From positions 1-32,186 of the forward strand of contig DASVVG010000054.1 in assembly GCA_036386655.1 (NCBI GenBank): a stretch of 32,186 nt of DNA, in the 5' to 3' direction. Shown here one piece after another: positions 29,195 through 32,186 of this stretch. The DNA comes from JAHWJX01 sp036386655. GTDB lineage: Bacteria > Pseudomonadota > Alphaproteobacteria > Caulobacterales > Caulobacteraceae. Both the position numbers and the translations under genes were made by a program. The stretch's first letter is position 1. Each line of letters starts with the position of its first letter. The notes beneath the pieces were generated by a model. The model was given only the letters and a program-made list of their open reading frames with translations, was not told where the DNA came from and made no database searches.

Positions 29195-31325
29195 CGAAGC
29201 CGGGGCGAGGGAGGGCGCGCGCTCTTACCACGCGCAGGCGCAGCGGAGGCAAGGGGCGTGGGCGCGGCTCCGCGCCGAGGCGGCGGCGCAGGCCGGCCGC
29301 TGGTTCCTCTGGGCGCCGGTGGCGTTCGGCGGCGGCTGCGCAACGTATTTCGCCCTGCTGCAGGAGCCTTCGACCTGGATGGCAGCGCCGGGATTGGTAG
29401 CTGTCGGTGCGGCGATTGCGGCGGCCCGTGCGGGGCTGCGGACCCCCATGGTGCTGGCGCTGCTCGCCGCCTTCTTCGCCGCCGGGGTGGCCGCCGCGCA
29501 GCTGCGGACATCGTCCGTCGCTGCGCCGGTGCTGACCGTCCGGAGCGCACCGACTGTCGTCGAGGGCTGGGTGGTCGACGTGGCGAGTCCGGGCGCCGGG
29601 GGCGGCCGATTGATCATCGCGCCGACGCGGATAGGAGGCGTCGATACGCGGGCAATGCCGGCGAGGGTGCGGGTCACCGTGAACGGGCAGGACGTGTTCG
29701 GGCCCGGCGCGCCGGTGCGCATGCTGGCGATCCTGAACCCGCCGCCGGGGCCGGCGAGCCCCGGGGCGTACGATTTCGCGCGGGACGCCTGGTTCGAGCG
29801 GATCGGGGCGGTGGGCTTCGCCGTCCGGGCGCCGCAAGTCGCGAGCCTTCCGGAACCGAGGGATGTCCGGCTGCGAGTTCTGCTGAAGGTGAACGCCTTC
29901 CGGTGGGCGCTGTCCCGCCGCATCGTGGAGCGGATGGGCCCCTGGTCGGGCGGGGTCGCCGCAGCGATGACGACCGGGCACGAGGCCTGGCTCACCCGCG
30001 AGACGCTCGACGCCATGCGGGATTCCGGGCTCGCGCACGTGCTTTCTATCTCCGGGCTGCACATGGCGGTCGTGGGCGGCTTCGCCTTCTTCGCGGCGCG
30101 GCTGCTGATCGCGGCGTGGCCGTGGCTGGCGCTGCGGATCAACGGCAAGAAAGCGGCCGCGCTTTGTGGTCTGGCCGCCGTCGGGGGGTACCTGGTCCTG
30201 TCCGGCTCGCCGGCGCCGGCGGAGCGGGCGGCCATCACCGCGTCGGTGGCGTTCCTGGCGGTGCTGCTCGACCGCCGGGCGATCACCTTGCGGGCGCTGG
30301 CGATCGCCGCCCTGCTGGTGCTGGCGTGGCAGCCGGAGGCCGTAGTGCAGCCGGGCTTCCAGATGTCGTTCGCGGCGACGACCGCGCTGATCGCGCTCGC
30401 GGAGCGCTGGCCGAAGCAGACGCGGGAGATCAACACGCCGTGGCCGATCACGGCCGTGCAGCGCGCCGGCGCGTGGATCGGGCTTTCGGCTGCGGTGAGC
30501 TTCGTGGCGGGGCTGGCGACCGGTGCGTTCGCCGTCCAGCACTTCAACCGCATGGCCAGCTACGGACTCGTGGCCAATCTGGTGACGGCGCCGCTCTCCT
30601 CTTTGGTGATCATGCCGTTCCTGGCCACGGGCGCGGCGCTGGAGCTGTTCGGGCTCGGCGGTCCGTTCCTGGGCGTGGCGGACGGCGGGATCCGGGCGAT
30701 GCTGGCGGTGGCGCACCTGGTCTCCTCGTGGCCCGGCGGCGTGCAGACGATCCCCAGCGCGCCGGCGGCGGCGCTGCCGGTGGCGTTCCTGGGGCTGCTG
30801 TTCGTTTGCCTCTGGGAGGGGCGGCTGCGGTGGCTAGGACTGCCGTTCGCGGCGGCCGTGCTGGTCTGGCCGCGGCCGGAGACGCCGGTCGCGTGGCTGG
30901 CGGACGGCGGGGCGAACGCGGCGGTCGTTCGGGACGGGCGGGCGGCGTTCATGCGCTCAGGGCAGGCGTTCGCGGCGGAGCTGTGGGCGCGTCGGCGGGG
31001 GCTCGTCGCCGAGGAGGACCCCGAGGCGTTCGACTGCGACCGGCGGCGATGCGTGGCGGGAGCGGCGAGGCCGGCGATCGCGGCCAGCTTCACGCGCAAG
31101 GCACCGGACGCGAAGACGTGGGGGCTGCTGTGCGCGGGCGCGGACTTCGTGCTGGTGCGGTCGGCGGGGCCGCGGCCGGCCTGCGGCCGGGCGACGGTGC
31201 TCGGGCCGGAGGCGTTCGCGCGGGGTGGGTCGGCGGAGATCTACAAGGAGGGCGGCGGCTGGCGGATCGTGTGGGCGGCGGAGCGGCGGGGGCGGCGCCC
31301 GTGGACTAGTGGTAGCGGCGCATGA
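29181..31325 (+). CDS. comEC: ComEC/Rec2-family DNA uptake channel, without active nuclease domain
   Basis: A 714-residue polytopic membrane protein. After a basic N-terminal segment come two or three helices, a DUF4131-type OB-like domain (about 110–230), then the Competence domain with its hallmark VLSISGLHMAVVGG and many helices up to about residue 570. ComEC forms the channel that carries single-stranded DNA across the inner membrane during natural transformation. The C-terminal soluble part (about 570–714) is where other ComECs have a metallo-beta-lactamase domain, but I see no HxHxDH motif, so it looks degenerate. The GTG start at 29181 overlaps the gltX start; no other in-frame start precedes the first helix. 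The end overlaps lexA by 20 bp. Confidence 0.88.
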   Translation: MTTVIEAGAREGARSYHAQAQRRQGAWARLRAEAAAQAGRWFLWAPVAFGGGCATYFALLQEPSTWMAAPGLVAVGAAIAAARAGLRTPMVLALLAAFFAAGVAAAQLRTSSVAAPVLTVRSAPTVVEGWVVDVASPGAGGGRLIIAPTRIGGVDTRAMPARVRVTVNGQDVFGPGAPVRMLAILNPPPGPASPGAYDFARDAWFERIGAVGFAVRAPQVASLPEPRDVRLRVLLKVNAFRWALSRRIVERMGPWSGGVAAAMTTGHEAWLTRETLDAMRDSGLAHVLSISGLHMAVVGGFAFFAARLLIAAWPWLALRINGKKAAALCGLAAVGGYLVLSGSPAPAERAAITASVAFLAVLLDRRAITLRALAIAALLVLAWQPEAVVQPGFQMSFAATTALIALAERWPKQTREINTPWPITAVQRAGAWIGLSAAVSFVAGLATGAFAVQHFNRMASYGLVANLVTAPLSSLVIMPFLATGAALELFGLGGPFLGVADGGIRAMLAVAHLVSSWPGGVQTIPSAPAAALPVAFLGLLFVCLWEGRLRWLGLPFAAAVLVWPRPETPVAWLADGGANAAVVRDGRAAFMRSGQAFAAELWARRRGLVAEEDPEAFDCDRRRCVAGAARPAIAASFTRKAPDAKTWGLLCAGADFVLVRSAGPRPACGRATVLGPEAFARGGSAEIYKEGGGWRIVWAAERRGRRPWTSGSGA

Positions 31326-32001
31326 GGCCGACGAGGCGGCCCTGCACGCGGACCTGGTCGGGGCCGAAGATGCGGGTCTCGTAGGCGGGGTTGGCGGCTT
31401 CCAGCGCGATCGAGGCGCCGCGCTTGCGCAGGCGCTTCAGCGTGGCCTCCTCGCCCATGACGAGGGCGACGACGATCTCGCCGGAATTGGCCGTGTCGCT
31501 CTTGCGGATGATGACGAGGTCTCCGTCGAGGATGCCGGCGTTGATCATCGAGTCGCCCTGCACCTCGAGGACGAAGTGCTCGCCGGCGCCGAGCATGCTC
31601 TCGGGCACCTGAAGGCGCTCGCGCTCGTGCTGGATGGCTTCGATGGGCGTGCCGGCGGCGATGCGGCCGAGAATCGGAAGCTCGCGCGAATCGTTGGCGG
31701 CGGCGGGAAGCGAGGACGGCCGCTCCATCTCGACGAGGCGCGGCGCGAAGGGGGTGCGGCCGCGCGAGGGGGCGGTCGTGGTGGCCTGCTCCGGGAGGCG
31801 GACGACCTCCAGCGCGCGGGCGCGGTGGGGGAGGCGGCGGAGGAAGCCGCGCTCCTCGAGGGCGGTGATCAGGCGGTGGATCCCCGACTTGGACGCGAGA
31901 TCGAGCGCCTCCTTCATCTCGTCGAACGAGGGGGAGACGCCGGTCTCCTTCAGCCGCTCGTGGATGAACATCAGAAGCTCGTGCTGCTTGCGCGTGAGCA
32001 T
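31306..32001 (-). CDS. lexA: SOS repressor LexA
   Basis: A 231-residue LexA with an N-terminal winged helix-turn-helix (about 27–55, SFDEMKEALDLASKSGIHRL) and a C-terminal self-cleaving peptidase domain. The scissile Ala–Gly is at 116–117 in GRIAAGTPI, with catalytic Ser151 in GDSMINAG and Lys189 in ATLKRL. The recognition helix differs from that of E. coli LexA, fitting the GTTC-N7-GTTC operators found here rather than CTGT-type boxes. I use the ATG at 32001 because MLTRKQHELL is the family's start; a GTG at 32007 would add two residues. A perfect SOS box and a near-match lie upstream, so it should repress itself. The same operator controls sidA. Confidence 0.96.
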   Translation of the reverse strand: MLTRKQHELLMFIHERLKETGVSPSFDEMKEALDLASKSGIHRLITALEERGFLRRLPHRARALEVVRLPEQATTTAPSRGRTPFAPRLVEMERPSSLPAAANDSRELPILGRIAAGTPIEAIQHERERLQVPESMLGAGEHFVLEVQGDSMINAGILDGDLVIIRKSDTANSGEIVVALVMGEEATLKRLRKRGASIALEAANPAYETRIFGPDQVRVQGRLVGLMRRYH

Positions 32002-32012
32002 GGCCACCCCGG

Positions 32013-32027
32013 GAACAAAGTGAGTAC
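32013..32027 (-). promoter_or_regulatory. Second, imperfect LexA box in the lexA leader
   Basis: On the lexA strand this reads GTAC-TCACTTT-GTTC, seven of eight matches to GTTC-N7-GTTC. It lies between the predicted transcription start and the start codon, with its centre 25 bp from that of the perfect box. It may allow two LexA dimers to bind for tighter self-repression. Confidence 0.5.
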
Positions 32028-32037
32028 GTCTTCAGGT

Positions 32038-32052
32038 GTTCTCTAAGCGTTC
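32038..32052 (-). promoter_or_regulatory. LexA operator (SOS box) of lexA
   Basis: GTTC-TCTAAGC-GTTC on the + strand is a perfect alphaproteobacterial LexA box. It lies between the -35 and -10 of the lexA promoter and includes the -10 region, the standard arrangement for self-repression. Confidence 0.92.
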
Positions 32053-32066
32053 CCGGTTAATGTCAA
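32038..32066 (-). promoter_or_regulatory. lexA promoter (TTGACA-N17-GAGAAC)
   Basis: On the - strand a perfect -35 TTGACA (32066–32061) is followed after 17 bases by GAGAAC (32043–32038), the distal half of the SOS box. Transcription would start near 32031, about 30 bases before the ATG. Upstream to the window end (32067–32186) I find no supported gene; it may hold the end of a neighbouring gene, but no frame is convincing. Confidence 0.7.
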
Positions 32067-32186
32067 GTGAAGCTTGTCCACAGGCCGTGCGGAGCGGGGA
32101 ACCGGGGGGCGCCCGGCGCGCGTTGAGGGGGCGACGCCTGAGCGTCCCGCCTGCGCGTCGCGGGCCGGGAGCGCCCGCCTGGAACT

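Noticed and set aside
28262..31309. 1015-codon + strand frame across gltX and comEC
   Set aside because: Reads antisense to gltX and out of frame with comEC; composition is Gly/Arg/Ala-rich shadow sequence without domains.
32086..32186. Possible end of a neighbouring gene upstream of lexA
   Set aside because: All frames are nearly stop-free because of high G+C, and none shows a recognisable protein motif. Small inverted repeats here are expected in such sequence.

Overview
The window is a very G+C-rich, tightly packed bacterial segment. Its gene order (birA–coaX–rnj … proS–lolC–lolD–sidA–dnaE … rpsB–tsf–pyrH–frr–uppS–cdsA–dxr–rseP–bamA–skp–lpxD–fabZ–lpxA–lpxI–lpxB, then gltA and gltX on the other strand, comEC, lexA) is that of Alphaproteobacteria. 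The best match is Caulobacterales (Caulobacter/Phenylobacterium-like), as shown by a short ProS without the editing insertion, RNase J, LpxI in place of LpxH, GTTC-N7-GTTC SOS boxes, and a 29-residue SidA-like gene between lolD and dnaE. Species cannot be fixed from the sequence alone.

Left part (1–7404): the end of biotin–protein ligase, type III pantothenate kinase, RNase J, a small secreted protein of unknown function, methylmalonyl-CoA epimerase, a DUF1467 membrane protein, prolyl-tRNA synthetase, and a two-gene lipoprotein-release ABC transporter (LolC/E-type permease plus LolD). All are on the + strand, with short gaps or start/stop overlaps.

SOS island (7401–7592): a 29-codon membrane-peptide gene has a perfect -35 hexamer, a perfect alphaproteobacterial LexA box and a Shine-Dalgarno sequence upstream, and a rho-independent terminator downstream. 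I read it as sidA, the LexA-controlled cell-division inhibitor. It precedes dnaE (replicative polymerase alpha subunit) and a GFA-family zinc protein.

Translation and envelope block (11484–26455): rpsB–tsf, with a promoter, leader hairpin and intergenic hairpin; then pyrH, frr, uppS, cdsA, dxr, rseP (the Caulobacter MmpA position), bamA, skp, lpxD, fabZ, lpxA, lpxI and lpxB. From uppS onward the genes overlap or nearly touch. They make undecaprenyl and isoprenoid precursors, phospholipid precursor, outer-membrane assembly factors and lipid A disaccharide.

Right part (26452–32186): gltX and gltA on the - strand, convergent with lpxB. comEC is on the + strand; its start overlaps that of gltX and its end overlaps that of lexA. 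lexA is on the - strand under a consensus -35, a perfect SOS box and a second near-match. The lexA and sidA promoters share one layout, TTGACA-N17-GAGAAC, in which the last four bases of the -10 region are a half-site of the LexA box. The window therefore holds both the SOS repressor and a probable SOS-induced division checkpoint peptide.
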